Under the pieces are notes generated by a model. It was not told where the DNA came from and did no database searches. It saw only the letters and a list, made by a program, of their open reading frames with translations. Shown piece by piece: positions 17,074 to 27,607 of a stretch of DNA of 64,000 bases; within the stretch, counting starts at the first letter, position 1; the number at the start of each line of letters is the position of its first letter. Both the position numbers and the translations under genes were made by a program. The stretch comes from Pseudomonas sp. MIACH (GTDB lineage Bacteria > Pseudomonadota > Gammaproteobacteria > Pseudomonadales > Pseudomonadaceae): assembly GCF_001269925.1 (NCBI RefSeq), contig NZ_LHVO01000010.1, positions 52,533-116,532 on the forward strand, written 5' to 3'.

Positions 17074-17092
17074 ATTTCGACCGGACCGAAAT
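17074..17092. promoter_or_regulatory. Inverted repeat ATTTCG-N7-CGAAAT in front of the IclR gene
   Basis: A perfect 6-bp inverted repeat ends 4 nt before the IclR ATG at 17097. It could be an autoregulatory operator or an RNA hairpin masking the ribosome site, which is otherwise weak. It differs in sequence from the TTCCG/CGGAA site at 13467. Confidence 0.35.
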
Positions 17093-17096
17093 TGCC

Positions 17097-17861
17097 ATGA
17101 CCGAAGACACCATCAAACGCCGCGCCAAAGGCCTGGACCGTGCATTCGATATCCTCGATTTTCTCAAGGAAATCGGCCAGCCCCTGCGCCCGAATGATAT
17201 TGCCAGCGGCATCGGCAGCCCCAAATCCACGGTCTACGAACTGGTTGCGTCCCTGCTTGAGCGGCGCATCCTCGAAACCGTGGGCAAAGACGGTCACGTC
17301 TACCTCGGCCGTCAGTTGTACTTCCTCGGCCAGGCGCATCTACGCCATTTCGACCTGACCCGCGAGGCCGACCATGCCTTGCAGGAGATCGTCAGCCAAA
17401 CCCACGAGACCGCGCAGATGTGCCTGCTTAACGGGCGCAAATACACGGTGGCGCTGATGCGCGAAGGCGAGCGGCATTTCCGTATTTCCTCGGATATCGG
17501 TGAAAACGCGCCCATTCCGTGGACAGCCTCCGGGCGCCTGTTGCTGGGGCACTTGAGCGACCAGCAGATCATCGACCTGATCGACCACGACGACTTTATC
17601 CTGCCGGATGGCCAGCGCCTGCCGCTGGAGACCTTCCTCGCGCAAATCCGCCAGGCCACCCTCGACGGTTTCTTTTCCTTCGACAGCGTGGCCGACACCT
17701 TTACCCACTGCTTTGCCGCCCCGGTCCGGGACGCGCAGGGCGTCAGCATTGCGACGCTGTGCATCGTCGCCCCACGGGCCGATGCGAGCAAAAACTACAA
17801 CGACTATCGCCGGGTGCTGATCGACAGCGCCAACAACCTGGCCCGTCGCATCAACGAATAG
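17097..17861 (+). CDS. IclR-family transcriptional regulator
   Basis: 254 residues. An N-terminal winged helix (about 10-75, LRPNDIASGIGSPKSTVYELVASLLERR) is followed by the IclR effector domain (HETAQMCLLNGRKYTVALM, then ASGRLLLGHLSD). IclR proteins bind as dimers or tetramers and respond to small carboxylates such as KDG-type sugar acids. The ATG at 17097 is preferred because the earlier in-frame GTG lies in the REPIN edge. Located between transporter and enzyme genes, it probably controls this operon through the inverted repeat at 13467. Confidence 0.93.
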   Translation: MTEDTIKRRAKGLDRAFDILDFLKEIGQPLRPNDIASGIGSPKSTVYELVASLLERRILETVGKDGHVYLGRQLYFLGQAHLRHFDLTREADHALQEIVSQTHETAQMCLLNGRKYTVALMREGERHFRISSDIGENAPIPWTASGRLLLGHLSDQQIIDLIDHDDFILPDGQRLPLETFLAQIRQATLDGFFSFDSVADTFTHCFAAPVRDAQGVSIATLCIVAPRADASKNYNDYRRVLIDSANNLARRINE

Positions 17862-17870
17862 GAGCATTTC

Positions 17871-19079
17871 ATGTCTGCCATCAATGCCGTTGAAAAGGGC
17901 GCCGCCGCGGTCGGTGCCTACCTGGTCCGTGACGTCAGCCTGCCTGCCCTGGTGCTGCACCGCGACGCCCTGGAGCACAACATTCGCTGGATGCAGGATT
18001 TCGTCAGCAACAGCGGTGCCGAACTCGCACCCCATGGCAAAACCAGCATGATGCCCGCGCTGTTCCAGCGCCAGATCGCCCAAGGTGCCTGGGGCATCAC
18101 CCTGGCCAACGCAGTGCAGACCCGCGCCGCGTATGCCGGTGGCGTGCGCCGTGTGCTGATGGCCAACCAACTGGTGGGGGCGCCGAACATGGCGTTGATT
18201 GCCGACCTGTTGGCCGACAAGGATTTTGACTTCCACTGCATGGTCGACCATCCGGACAACGTCGCTGACCTGGGGCTGTTCTTCGCCGCCCGTGGCCTGC
18301 GCCTCAACGTGATGATCGAGTACGGCGTGGTCGGCGGCCGTTGCGGTTGCCGCAGCGAGCAGGAGGTGCGCGATCTGGCCAAGGCGATCAAGGCCCAGCC
18401 GGCCCTGGCGCTCACCGGGATTGAAGGCTACGAAGGAGTGATCCACGGCGAGCACGCCATCAGTGGCATCCGCGACTTCGCCGCGAGCCTGGTGCGCCTG
18501 GCCGTGGACCTGCAAAACAATGGCTCCTTCGACCTGCCCAAGCCCATCATCACCGCGTCGGGCTCGGCCTGGTATGACCTGATCGCCGAGTCCTTCGAAA
18601 CGCAAAACGCCGCCGGCCGTTTCCTTAGCGTATTGCGCCCCGGCAGCTACGTGGCCCACGACCATGGCATCTACAAAGCGGCGCAATGCTGCGTGCTCGA
18701 CCGCCGCAGCGACCTGCATGAAGGCCTGCGCCCGGCCCTGGAAGTCTGGGCCCATGTGCAGTCGTTGCCTGAGCCGGGTTTTGCGGTGATCGCCCTGGGC
18801 AAGCGCGACGTGGCCTACGACGCCGGGTTGCCGGTGCCGCTCAAGCGTTACCGCGCCGGGATCCTGACCGCCGAAGGCGATGACGTGAGCGCCTGCACCG
18901 TCACCGCCGTGATGGACCAGCACGCCTTCATGACCATAGCGCCGGGGGTAGAGCTGCGCATCGGCGACATCATTTCCTTTGGCACCTCGCACCCTTGCCT
19001 GACCTTCGACAAGTGGCAGGTCGGTTGTCTGGTGGATGAGCAGTTGCAGGTGATTGAGTCCCTGGAAACCCGTTTCTGA
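17871..19079 (+). CDS. Fold-type III PLP amino acid deaminase (D-serine dehydratase/D-threonine aldolase-like)
   Basis: 402 residues. An alanine-racemase-like N-terminal barrel has the PLP lysine in APHGKTSMMP (Lys57). The C-terminal domain has the His-x-Cys pair (SHPCLTFDKW, about His374 and Cys376) that binds zinc in eukaryotic-type D-serine dehydratases. Such enzymes eliminate ammonia from D-amino acids with a beta-hydroxyl. With a KDG-type kinase next door, D-glucosaminate (2-amino-2-deoxygluconate) is the attractive substrate, giving 2-keto-3-deoxygluconate plus NH3; this is inference. It follows the IclR gene by 9 bp and precedes the kinase by 10 bp. Confidence 0.88.
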   Translation: MSAINAVEKGAAAVGAYLVRDVSLPALVLHRDALEHNIRWMQDFVSNSGAELAPHGKTSMMPALFQRQIAQGAWGITLANAVQTRAAYAGGVRRVLMANQLVGAPNMALIADLLADKDFDFHCMVDHPDNVADLGLFFAARGLRLNVMIEYGVVGGRCGCRSEQEVRDLAKAIKAQPALALTGIEGYEGVIHGEHAISGIRDFAASLVRLAVDLQNNGSFDLPKPIITASGSAWYDLIAESFETQNAAGRFLSVLRPGSYVAHDHGIYKAAQCCVLDRRSDLHEGLRPALEVWAHVQSLPEPGFAVIALGKRDVAYDAGLPVPLKRYRAGILTAEGDDVSACTVTAVMDQHAFMTIAPGVELRIGDIISFGTSHPCLTFDKWQVGCLVDEQLQVIESLETRF

Positions 19080-19089
19080 GTGTAAAGCC

Positions 19090-20001
19090 ATGACCACCAC
19101 CCATCCCCGCATCGCCCTGATCGGCGAATGCATGATCGAACTGCAACACCGCGCCGACGGCAGCCTGCACCAGAGCTTCGGCGGCGACACCCTGAACGCG
19201 GCGGTGTACCTGCGCCGTGAGCTGGGGGATATCGGCATGGTGGACTATGTCACCGCCCTGGGCGATGACAGCTTCAGCGACGCCATGTGTGCGCACTGGG
19301 CCGAAGAAGGTCTGGGGCTGAGTAAGGTCCAGCGCTTGCCCGGACGCTTACCGGGTTTGTACTGCATCCAGACCGATGCCAACGGCGAACGCAAATTCCT
19401 CTACTGGCGCAACGAAGCGGCCGTGCGTGACTGCTTTACCACGCCGGCGGCCGTACCGATCCTGGCGGCATTGCCGGACTACAACGTGGTGTATTTCAGC
19501 GGCATTACCCTGGCGGTGCTGGGTGAAGTCGGGCGCCAGCGCTTGCTCGAAGTGCTGATCGAAACCCGCCGGCGTGGCGGCGCAGTGGTGTTCGACAACA
19601 ACTACCGGCCGCGACTGTGGGCCACGGTGGACGTTGCCCGTGAGGCTTATCGCACAGTACTGGCCGAGGTGGATATCGCCTTGCTGACCGAAGATGACGA
19701 ACGCGCGTTGTTTGGTTATGCCGACAGCGAACAGGTGTTCGCGGCGTACCCGGCGATTGCGGAAGTGGTGCTCAAGCGCGGTGCGGATGCGTGTTTGATT
19801 CGTTGCGACGGCGAGCGCTTTGTTGTGCCGGCATTGAAGGTGGAGAAGGTGGTGGACACCACGGCGGCGGGGGATTCATTCAGCGCGGCGTACCTGGCCA
19901 GTCGGCTCAAGGGTGGTTCGCCGCAGGAGGCCGCTTTGGCCGGGCATCGGCTGGCGAGCCGCGTTATCCAGGTGCCGGGTGCGCTGATCCCCAGGGAGTA
20001 G
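19090..20001 (+). CDS. kdgK: PfkB-family sugar kinase, probably 2-keto-3-deoxygluconate kinase
   Basis: 303 residues of the ribokinase/PfkB fold: an N-terminal IALIGECMIEL with FGGDTLNAAVYLRR, and the C-terminal signature DTTAAGDSFSAAYLASRL with the catalytic Asp in AAGDSF. GECMIEL and the LYWRNEAA segment resemble KdgK rather than fructokinase. It would phosphorylate KDG to KDPG, which enters the Entner-Doudoroff aldolase step. Last gene of the operon, followed by REP sequences. Confidence 0.85.
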   Translation: MTTTHPRIALIGECMIELQHRADGSLHQSFGGDTLNAAVYLRRELGDIGMVDYVTALGDDSFSDAMCAHWAEEGLGLSKVQRLPGRLPGLYCIQTDANGERKFLYWRNEAAVRDCFTTPAAVPILAALPDYNVVYFSGITLAVLGEVGRQRLLEVLIETRRRGGAVVFDNNYRPRLWATVDVAREAYRTVLAEVDIALLTEDDERALFGYADSEQVFAAYPAIAEVVLKRGADACLIRCDGERFVVPALKVEKVVDTTAAGDSFSAAYLASRLKGGSPQEAALAGHRLASRVIQVPGALIPRE

Positions 20002-20021
20002 GTGAATGGCCGCCTGCGGCG

Positions 20022-20126
20022 GATCGGGGGCAAGTCGAATCGTCGCACAGCCCCTCCCACCTGTGACCGCATTTCATCTGGAGGAATGCGATCCCCTGTG
20101 GGAGGGGCTTGCTCCCGATAGCGGTC
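20022..20126. repeat. Two REPs in back-to-back orientation; one carries a 15-nt insertion
   Basis: The first REP (20022-20061, minus orientation) is split by the 15-mer TCGAATCGTCGCACA between CAAG and GCCCCTCCCAC. The second (20097-20126, plus) is an ordinary TGTGGGAGGGGCTTGCTCCC element. The conserved ends point inward, opposite to the head-to-head geometry of the REPINs in this window, so these are probably two independent REPs. Confidence 0.85.
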
Positions 20127-20139
20127 TTAAGTCAACGCC

Positions 20140-20415
20140 TCAGTCGCGGTAAAACACCTGCACCAGGTGATACCCAAACTTGCTCTTGATCGGCCCGTGA
20201 ACCACCTTCACTGGCTTCTTGAAGATCACCGCATCAATCACCCCGACCATCTGTCCCGGCCGCACTTCGCCCAAATCGCCCCCGCGTTTGCCGGACGGGC
20301 AGGTGGAGTACTTCTTGGCCAGCACATCAAACGCTTCGCCCTTGGCAATGCGCTGCTTGAGTTGTTCGGCTTCTTCGCTGGTTTTCACCAGGATATGACG
20401 GGCTTGGGCTTTCAT
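20140..20415 (-). CDS. ppiC: Parvulin-type peptidyl-prolyl isomerase (PpiC), copy 1
   Basis: 91 residues, essentially a single parvulin domain: ARHILVKTSEEAEQL, FDVLAKKYSTCPSGKRGGDLGEVRPGQMV and KSKFGYHLVQV are family hallmarks. No signal peptide, so a cytoplasmic cis-trans prolyl isomerase like E. coli PpiC. A paralogue of almost the same size lies at 34652-34933. Convergent with the kinase gene across REP sequences. Confidence 0.93.
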   Translation of the reverse strand: MKAQARHILVKTSEEAEQLKQRIAKGEAFDVLAKKYSTCPSGKRGGDLGEVRPGQMVGVIDAVIFKKPVKVVHGPIKSKFGYHLVQVFYRD

Positions 20416-20446
20416 TGATCTCTACCAGGTGTGCGACGGCGCGCGA

Positions 20447-22954
20447 TTATGCCTTAACTGCACCATCAACGCTGATCATGCTGCGGATTTTGGTCGCCAG
20501 CACGTCGACGGAAAACGGCTTGGCGACCATGTCCATGCCGTCCTCCAGGAAGCCCTGGCGCTCGGCGGCTTTTTCCGCGTAGCCGGTCATGAACAGCACC
20601 TTCAGGCCCGGCCGATGCTGGCGGGCGATCTCTGCCAGTTGACGGCCGTTCATACCGGGCAGGCCGACGTCGGTCACCAGCAGGTCTACGCGCAAATCCG
20701 ACTCCAGCAACGGCAGCGCCGCACGCGCATCCGCTGCCTGGTGTGCGGTGTAGCCCAACTCGTCGAGCACATTGACCACCAGCATGCGCACCGCCGGGTC
20801 GTCTTCGACCACCACCACCGCTTCGCCGGCAAGGGCTACCGGAGCTTCGCCCAAATGAGTGGGCAGGCTGCTCTCCAGGGCGGTGCCGTGCAGGCGTGGC
20901 AGGTACAGGCGCACGCAGGTGCCCTGGCCCGGTTCGCTCTGGATGGTCACGTGGCCACCGGACTGCTGGGCAAACCCATAGATCATCGACAGCCCAAGGC
21001 CCGTGCCCTGGCCGATGGGCTTGGTGGTGAAGAACGGGTCGAACGCCTTGGCGAGAATCTTCGGCGCCATGCCGCTGCCGTTGTCACACACGCCAAGCAT
21101 CACATAGTCGCCGGCCCTGACCGGTTCGAGGGTGGTGATGTCGGTGCCGTCCAGGTAACTGTTGGCGGTTTCGATCAGCAGTTCGCCGCCGTCGGGCATG
21201 GCGTCGCGGGCGTTGATCACCAGGTTGAGCAGGGCGTTTTCCAATTGGCTGGCGTCGGTGTTGACCGGCCAGATGTCGTGGCCCAGTTGCACCTTGAGCG
21301 TGATATGTGCGCCCTTGGTACGCTGGAACAGCTCCTCCAGGGACGCCACCAGCTGGTTGGGATCCAGCGGGCGAAGGTCCAGCGACTGGCGCCGCGAGAA
21401 GGCCAGCAGGCGGTGGGTGAGGGCGGCTGCGCGATGGGCCGAGGACACGGCGGCGTCGGTGAAACGGCCGATCTCCTCGCTGCGCCCGGCGGCGATGTAG
21501 CGCTGCATCAGGTCCAGGCTGCCGATGATGCCGGTGAGCATATTGTTGAAGTCATGGGCGATACCGCCGGTGAGTTGGCCCACGGCTTCCATCTTCTGCG
21601 CATGGCGCAGGGCATCTTCGGCGCGCTCACGCTCGAACATCTCGTTTTGCAGGCGTTCGTTGGCTTCGGCCAGCGCCTGGGTGCGCTGGGCCACGCGTTC
21701 TTCGAGGTTCTCGTTGAGGTGACGAAGGGCTTCTTCGGTGAGTTTGCGTTCGGTTTCATCGATCACAAAGATGTAGAAGCCGTTTACCGAGCCGTCATTG
21801 CTGAAGCGGGGCAGGTATTTCATCAGCGCATGACGCGGGCGACCATCGCGATGGGGGGTGATGGTCATGAAACTGCAGGCCTTGCCCTTGAGCGCGGCGG
21901 CGATCTTGTCTTCGCGCCCGGCGTACACCTCGTCGCCGAGTACCTCGCGGATGGTCTTGCCGTACAGCTCCTGGGGCGTCATGCCGTACCAGTCGAGGTA
22001 GGCGCTGTTGTTCAGGCGAAAGCGCTGCTCGTGGTCGACGTAGCCGATCAGTACCGGCATGGCGTTGATGATCAACTGCAGCTCGGTCTGGCTTTGGCGC
22101 AGCGCTTGCTCGGTATGCTTGCGCTCGGTGAGGTCGAGTGCCGCGCCGAGGAAACGCGCCGGGCGGCCCTGGTGATCCTTGTAGCAACGGCCACGGGCAA
22201 ACACCCAGCGCACTTGGCCGTCGGCTTGTTGCAGGCGGTATTCCTCGGCGTATTCGGTGCCATGGGTGATGCAATGCTTGATGCTGCGCGTCACCGTGCC
22301 CCGGTCTTCGGGATGCACGCCCAGCAGGTAGTCGCTGATCGGCAACTGGCCGGACGCGCTCGGGTCGACGCCGTGCAGGTAGGCGAAGTGCGCGTCGGCG
22401 ATAAAGCGGTCTTCGCCAATATCCCAATCCCAGGTGCCCACCGCGTCGGTGGCGGCCAGGGCCAGTTGCAGGCGCTGCTCGGTGTTGTGCTGGGCCCGGC
22501 GGCGCTCGTTGGTTTCGATGGCCGTGACCAGGATGCCGGCCACGCGGGCGCTTTCGTCGCGGATGGGGCTGTAGGTCAGGTCCAGCCAGATTTCAGTGTC
22601 GCGATTATTGCGTTGGAGGACGAAGCGCTGCTCGCTGAAGGTGCGCACCTGGCCGGTCAGTACGGCGTCGTAGATCGGTGCGGTGAAGCTTTCGAGTTCC
22701 GGCCAGCTCTGGTGCGCCGGCTTTCCCATGGCCTCGGGGTGTTTATTGCCCGCCAGCAAGGCGAAGCCGTCGTTGTAGAGTTGGGTCAGCTGGCTGCCCC
22801 ACAGCAGGAGCATCGGCATCGGTGAGTTGACCACGATATCCACGGCTGTGCGCAGGCTTTGCGGCCAATCATTGGCCTCACCGAGGGGGCTTTGGGCCCA
22901 GTCCAGCCGCGCAATCAATGCAGCGGCTTCGCTGCCGGTGGTTGTTCCCTTCAT
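20447..22954 (-). CDS. Hybrid sensor histidine kinase/response regulator with PAS domains
   Basis: 835 residues from the ATG at 22954, which has AGGG upstream; a GTG at 22993 would add 13 residues. There are about three PAS/PAC sensor segments (about 40-155, 165-285, 290-405), a coiled-coil link (about 405-460), a HisKA domain with the phospho-accepting His in [11 protein letters not shown] (His467), and an HATPase with [16 protein letters not shown] and [13 protein letters not shown]. The C-terminal receiver has Asp762 in [13 protein letters not shown]. No membrane helix, so a cytoplasmic sensor. The signal is unknown; no cognate output gene is adjacent. Confidence 0.92.
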   Translation of the reverse strand: MKGTTTGSEAAALIARLDWAQSPLGEANDWPQSLRTAVDIVVNSPMPMLLLWGSQLTQLYNDGFALLAGNKHPEAMGKPAHQSWPELESFTAPIYDAVLTGQVRTFSEQRFVLQRNNRDTEIWLDLTYSPIRDESARVAGILVTAIETNERRRAQHNTEQRLQLALAATDAVGTWDWDIGEDRFIADAHFAYLHGVDPSASGQLPISDYLLGVHPEDRGTVTRSIKHCITHGTEYAEEYRLQQADGQVRWVFARGRCYKDHQGRPARFLGAALDLTERKHTEQALRQSQTELQLIINAMPVLIGYVDHEQRFRLNNSAYLDWYGMTPQELYGKTIREVLGDEVYAGREDKIAAALKGKACSFMTITPHRDGRPRHALMKYLPRFSNDGSVNGFYIFVIDETERKLTEEALRHLNENLEERVAQRTQALAEANERLQNEMFERERAEDALRHAQKMEAVGQLTGGIAHDFNNMLTGIIGSLDLMQRYIAAGRSEEIGRFTDAAVSSAHRAAALTHRLLAFSRRQSLDLRPLDPNQLVASLEELFQRTKGAHITLKVQLGHDIWPVNTDASQLENALLNLVINARDAMPDGGELLIETANSYLDGTDITTLEPVRAGDYVMLGVCDNGSGMAPKILAKAFDPFFTTKPIGQGTGLGLSMIYGFAQQSGGHVTIQSEPGQGTCVRLYLPRLHGTALESSLPTHLGEAPVALAGEAVVVVEDDPAVRMLVVNVLDELGYTAHQAADARAALPLLESDLRVDLLVTDVGLPGMNGRQLAEIARQHRPGLKVLFMTGYAEKAAERQGFLEDGMDMVAKPFSVDVLATKIRSMISVDGAVKA

Positions 22955-23088
22955 AAAAAGCCCTGAGCGTAACGCTTTGAAAAATGACAACACCCATTAT
23001 CCCGTGGGACACCGATGGATGACTACCCTCGAAAAATAGCATGCATTGGGGGTTTGTCTTCAAATGAGTGCTTCAGGGCTGAAACCTT

Positions 23089-25047
<1,959 letters not shown>

Positions 25048-25097
25048 CAGCAAGGTCTCTTGTTCTTGTAAAAATCTACCCGTCAACATAGGTCAAA

Positions 25098-25121
25098 TGT
25101 GGGAGAGGGCCCCCTCCCACA
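25098..25121. repeat. Collapsed REPIN: 24-bp near-perfect palindrome
   Basis: TGTGGGAGAGGGC joined directly to CCCCTCCCACA, the outer ends of two REP arms without the inner parts or spacer; only one position breaks the symmetry. It lies between the dehydrogenase stop and the synthetase start and forms a strong hairpin inside the operon. Confidence 0.75.
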
Positions 25122-25140
25122 CTGATTTTCAGTGTCTGGT

Positions 25141-25914
25141 TTATTGGGCCAGCCAGCCGCCATCAATGTTCCACGCCGCCCCCCGCACCTGCGCACCGGC
25201 CTCGCTGCACAAGAACAGCACCAGCTCACCCAGCTGCGACGGCGTCACGAACTCAAGCGACGGCTGTTTCTCCGCCAGCAGATCATGCTGCGCCTGCTGC
25301 GGATCGACGCCATTGGCCACGCGATCATCAATCTGCTTCTGCACCAGCGGCGTCAACACCCAGCCGGGGCAGATTGCATTGCAGGTCACGTTGCTGGTGG
25401 CGGTCTCCAGGCCCACCACTTTGGTCAAGCCGATCACGCCGTGCTTGGCGGCCACATACGCGGCCTTGCCCACCGAGCCGACCTGGCCGTGCACCGAGGC
25501 GATGTTGACGATACGCCCCCAACCCTTGGCCTTCATGCCAGGCAGGCTCAAGCGCGTGCTGTGGAACACCGACGACAGGTTGATCGCGATGATCGAGTCC
25601 CAGCGCTCCACTGGGAAGTCCTCCACCGCCGCCACGTGCTGGATGCCGGCGTTGTTGACCAGGATGTCGACGCCGCCGAACTCACGCTCGGCGTAGGCGA
25701 GCATGTCGGCAATCTGCGCCGGGTCGCTGACGTCCGCCGGGTGATGGCCGACCTTGCCGTCAAACGCCTGCACCTGGGCGACCACCGCGCTGGCGTCGCC
25801 GAAGCCGTTGAGGATCAGGTTGGCACCGGCCTTGGCCAGGCTCAGTGCGATACCCAGGCCGATGCCGCTGGTGGAACCGGTAACCAGGGCGGTCTTGCCG
25901 TTCAAAGTCGTCAT
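25141..25914 (-). CDS. hbdH: 3-hydroxybutyrate dehydrogenase (SDR family)
   Basis: 257 residues, classical short-chain dehydrogenase: cofactor motif TGSTSGIG (12-19), NNAG (87-90), catalytic Ser140-Tyr153-Lys157 in NIASVHGQVGSVGKAAYVAAKHG, and a C-terminus GAAWNIDGGWLAQ that matches D-3-hydroxybutyrate dehydrogenases. It oxidises (R)-3-hydroxybutyrate to acetoacetate with NAD+. The ATG at 25914 has GAGG 6 nt upstream. It is 7 bp downstream of the GntP permease stop and upstream of acetoacetyl-CoA synthetase. Confidence 0.93.
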   Translation of the reverse strand: MTTLNGKTALVTGSTSGIGLGIALSLAKAGANLILNGFGDASAVVAQVQAFDGKVGHHPADVSDPAQIADMLAYAEREFGGVDILVNNAGIQHVAAVEDFPVERWDSIIAINLSSVFHSTRLSLPGMKAKGWGRIVNIASVHGQVGSVGKAAYVAAKHGVIGLTKVVGLETATSNVTCNAICPGWVLTPLVQKQIDDRVANGVDPQQAQHDLLAEKQPSLEFVTPSQLGELVLFLCSEAGAQVRGAAWNIDGGWLAQ

Positions 25915-25921
25915 GAAAACC

Positions 25922-27313
25922 TCACACAATGCCGGTGGCGTAGAAAGTACCGATCACCACGAACACCGCGAGGGTCTTGATAATCGTGATGCCGAAAATG
26001 TCCTTGTAGGCTTCGCGGTGGGTCAGGCCGGTCACCGCCAGCAGGGTGATCACCGCGCCGTTGTGGGGCAGGGTGTCCATGCCGCCGCTGGCCATGGCCG
26101 CGACCCGGTGCAGCACTTCAAGGGGAATATTGGCCGCATGGGCCGCCGAAATAAAGCTCTCGGACATGGCTGCCAGGGCGATGCTCATGCCACCGGACGC
26201 AGAGCCGGTGATGCCGGCCAGCAGGGTTACGGTAATCGCTTCGTTGACCAGCGGGTTGGGGATGCCCTTGAGCCAATCCGCCAGGACCAGAAAGCCCGGC
26301 AGCGAGGCGATCACTGCACCGAAGCCGTATTCGGACGCGGTGTTCATCGCCGCTAGCAAGGCGCCGCTGACCGCACTTTTACTGCCCTCGGCGAGCTTGC
26401 TTTTGATCGCTGACCAGCCGAACACCAGCACCATGATGATGCCCACGAGCAACGCCGCCTGCACCGCCCAGATCGCGGTGAGCTTGGCGATTTCAGTGGT
26501 TACCGGTGCGCTCATGCCCGGCAGGCTGAGGCTGTGGGTCTTGCCGTACCACTGCGGGATCCAGTGGGTGAACAGCAGGTTCATCACCCCTACCAGGATC
26601 AGCGGCGACAGCGCAATCCACGGGTTGGGCAGCGTGAGGTTTTCGGCGGTCTCAGGCTCGTTGCGCAGTTCGGTGCCATAGCCTTCACCAGCGCGTTGTG
26701 CCTTGTTGCGCTGGCGCGCCAGGTAGAGCATGCCGGTGCAGAACACGAAGATCGTGCCGATCAGCCCCAGCCACGGCGCCGCCCAGGCGGTGGTGTTGAA
26801 GAAGGTGCTGGGGATGATGTTCTGGATCTGCGGCGTGCCGGGCAGGGCGTCCATGGTGAACGAGAACGCACCGAGGGCGATGGTCGCCGGGATCAGGCGC
26901 TTGGGGATATTGCTCTGGCGGAACATCTCCGCCGCGAACGGGTACACCGCGAACACCACTACAAACAGCGACACGCCGCCGTAGGTGAGCAGGGCGCAGA
27001 CCAGCACGATCACCAGCATGGCCTGGCGCGTGCCAAGCAAACGGATCGCTGCCGCCACGATAGAGCGCGAGAAGCCTGACAGCTCGATCAGCTTGCCGAA
27101 CACCGCACCGAGCAGGAACACCGGGAAATACAGTTTGATAAAGCCGACCATTTTCTCCATGAACACCCCGGTAAAGGCAGGGGCGACGGCGGACGGGTCG
27201 GTGAGCAGCACGGCGCCGAGGGCGGCGATGGGGGCAAACAGGATAACGCTATAGCCACGGTAGGCAGCCAGCATCAGCAACGCGAGCGCTGCCAGGGCAA
27301 TGATCACACTCAT
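25922..27313 (-). CDS. GntP-family permease, probable 3-hydroxybutyrate importer
   Basis: 463 residues with 12-14 membrane helices and GntP-family features (IPATIALGAFSFTMDALPGTPQIQNIIP, and a C-terminal HRVAAMASGGMDTLPHNGAVITLL). GntP proteins carry gluconate and other hydroxy acids with protons. Its position as first gene ahead of hbdH and acetoacetyl-CoA synthetase, behind a sigma-54 promoter, points to 3-hydroxybutyrate as cargo. Inner membrane. Confidence 0.9.
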   Translation of the reverse strand: MSVIIALAALALLMLAAYRGYSVILFAPIAALGAVLLTDPSAVAPAFTGVFMEKMVGFIKLYFPVFLLGAVFGKLIELSGFSRSIVAAAIRLLGTRQAMLVIVLVCALLTYGGVSLFVVVFAVYPFAAEMFRQSNIPKRLIPATIALGAFSFTMDALPGTPQIQNIIPSTFFNTTAWAAPWLGLIGTIFVFCTGMLYLARQRNKAQRAGEGYGTELRNEPETAENLTLPNPWIALSPLILVGVMNLLFTHWIPQWYGKTHSLSLPGMSAPVTTEIAKLTAIWAVQAALLVGIIMVLVFGWSAIKSKLAEGSKSAVSGALLAAMNTASEYGFGAVIASLPGFLVLADWLKGIPNPLVNEAITVTLLAGITGSASGGMSIALAAMSESFISAAHAANIPLEVLHRVAAMASGGMDTLPHNGAVITLLAVTGLTHREAYKDIFGITIIKTLAVFVVIGTFYATGIV

Positions 27314-27367
27314 GGTGTGTCTCCATCGGATTGTTATTGTTGTGGGTGAAGCGGTGGGGAGGGCTAT

Positions 27368-27383
27368 AGCGAGATGTGTGCCA
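27368..27383 (-). promoter_or_regulatory. Sigma-54 promoter of the 3-hydroxybutyrate operon
   Basis: Read on the minus strand, TGGCACACATCTCGCT has the invariant GG and GC with N10 spacing and a perfect TGGCAC -24 element; the -12 box differs from TTGC only by T to C. It lies 55 nt upstream of the gntP ATG at 27313. An enhancer-binding activator is encoded immediately upstream. Confidence 0.72.
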
Positions 27384-27444
27384 TGTTTTCAAGCTATTGA
27401 AATATATAGATATTTTTTAATTTCTTTCGAGTGTTTTTGAATGC

Positions 27445-27462
27445 TGTCTCAATTTAGAGACA
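27445..27462. promoter_or_regulatory. Candidate upstream activator site 1 (TGTCTC-N6-GAGACA)
   Basis: A perfect 6-bp inverted repeat, TGTCTCAATTTAGAGACA, centred about 95 bp upstream of the transcription start expected from the sigma-54 promoter at 27368. This is the usual distance for an enhancer-binding protein. Confidence 0.6.
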
Positions 27463-27475
27463 AATGAAGACCAAA

Positions 27476-27564
27476 TGTGGGAGGGGGCTTGCTCCCGATA
27501 GCGGTGCATCAGCCAGTAAATGTGTTGACTGACCTGATGCTATCGGGAGCAAGCCCCTCCCACA
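27476..27564. repeat. REPIN, TGTGGGAGGGG family, between the two candidate activator sites
   Basis: Head-to-head arms (TGTGGGAGGGGGCTTGCTCC and complement) with a spacer of about 35 nt, sitting between the inverted repeats at 27445 and 27590. Confidence 0.93.
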
Positions 27565-27589
27565 GGGAGTGTCTTTCTATGGAGAATTT

Positions 27590-27607
27590 TGTCTCTGTTT
27601 GGAGATC
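27590..27607. promoter_or_regulatory. Candidate upstream activator site 2 (TGTCTC-N6-GAGATC)
   Basis: TGTCTCTGTTTGGAGATC resembles site 1 in both half-sites and spacing, with one arm diverged. It overlaps the stop codon of the activator gene by 2 nt and lies beyond the REPIN. Confidence 0.4.

Noticed and set aside
20429..22825. 798-codon open frame antisense to the sensor kinase gene
   Set aside because: The minus strand encodes an unmistakable PAS-HisKA-HATPase-receiver protein.
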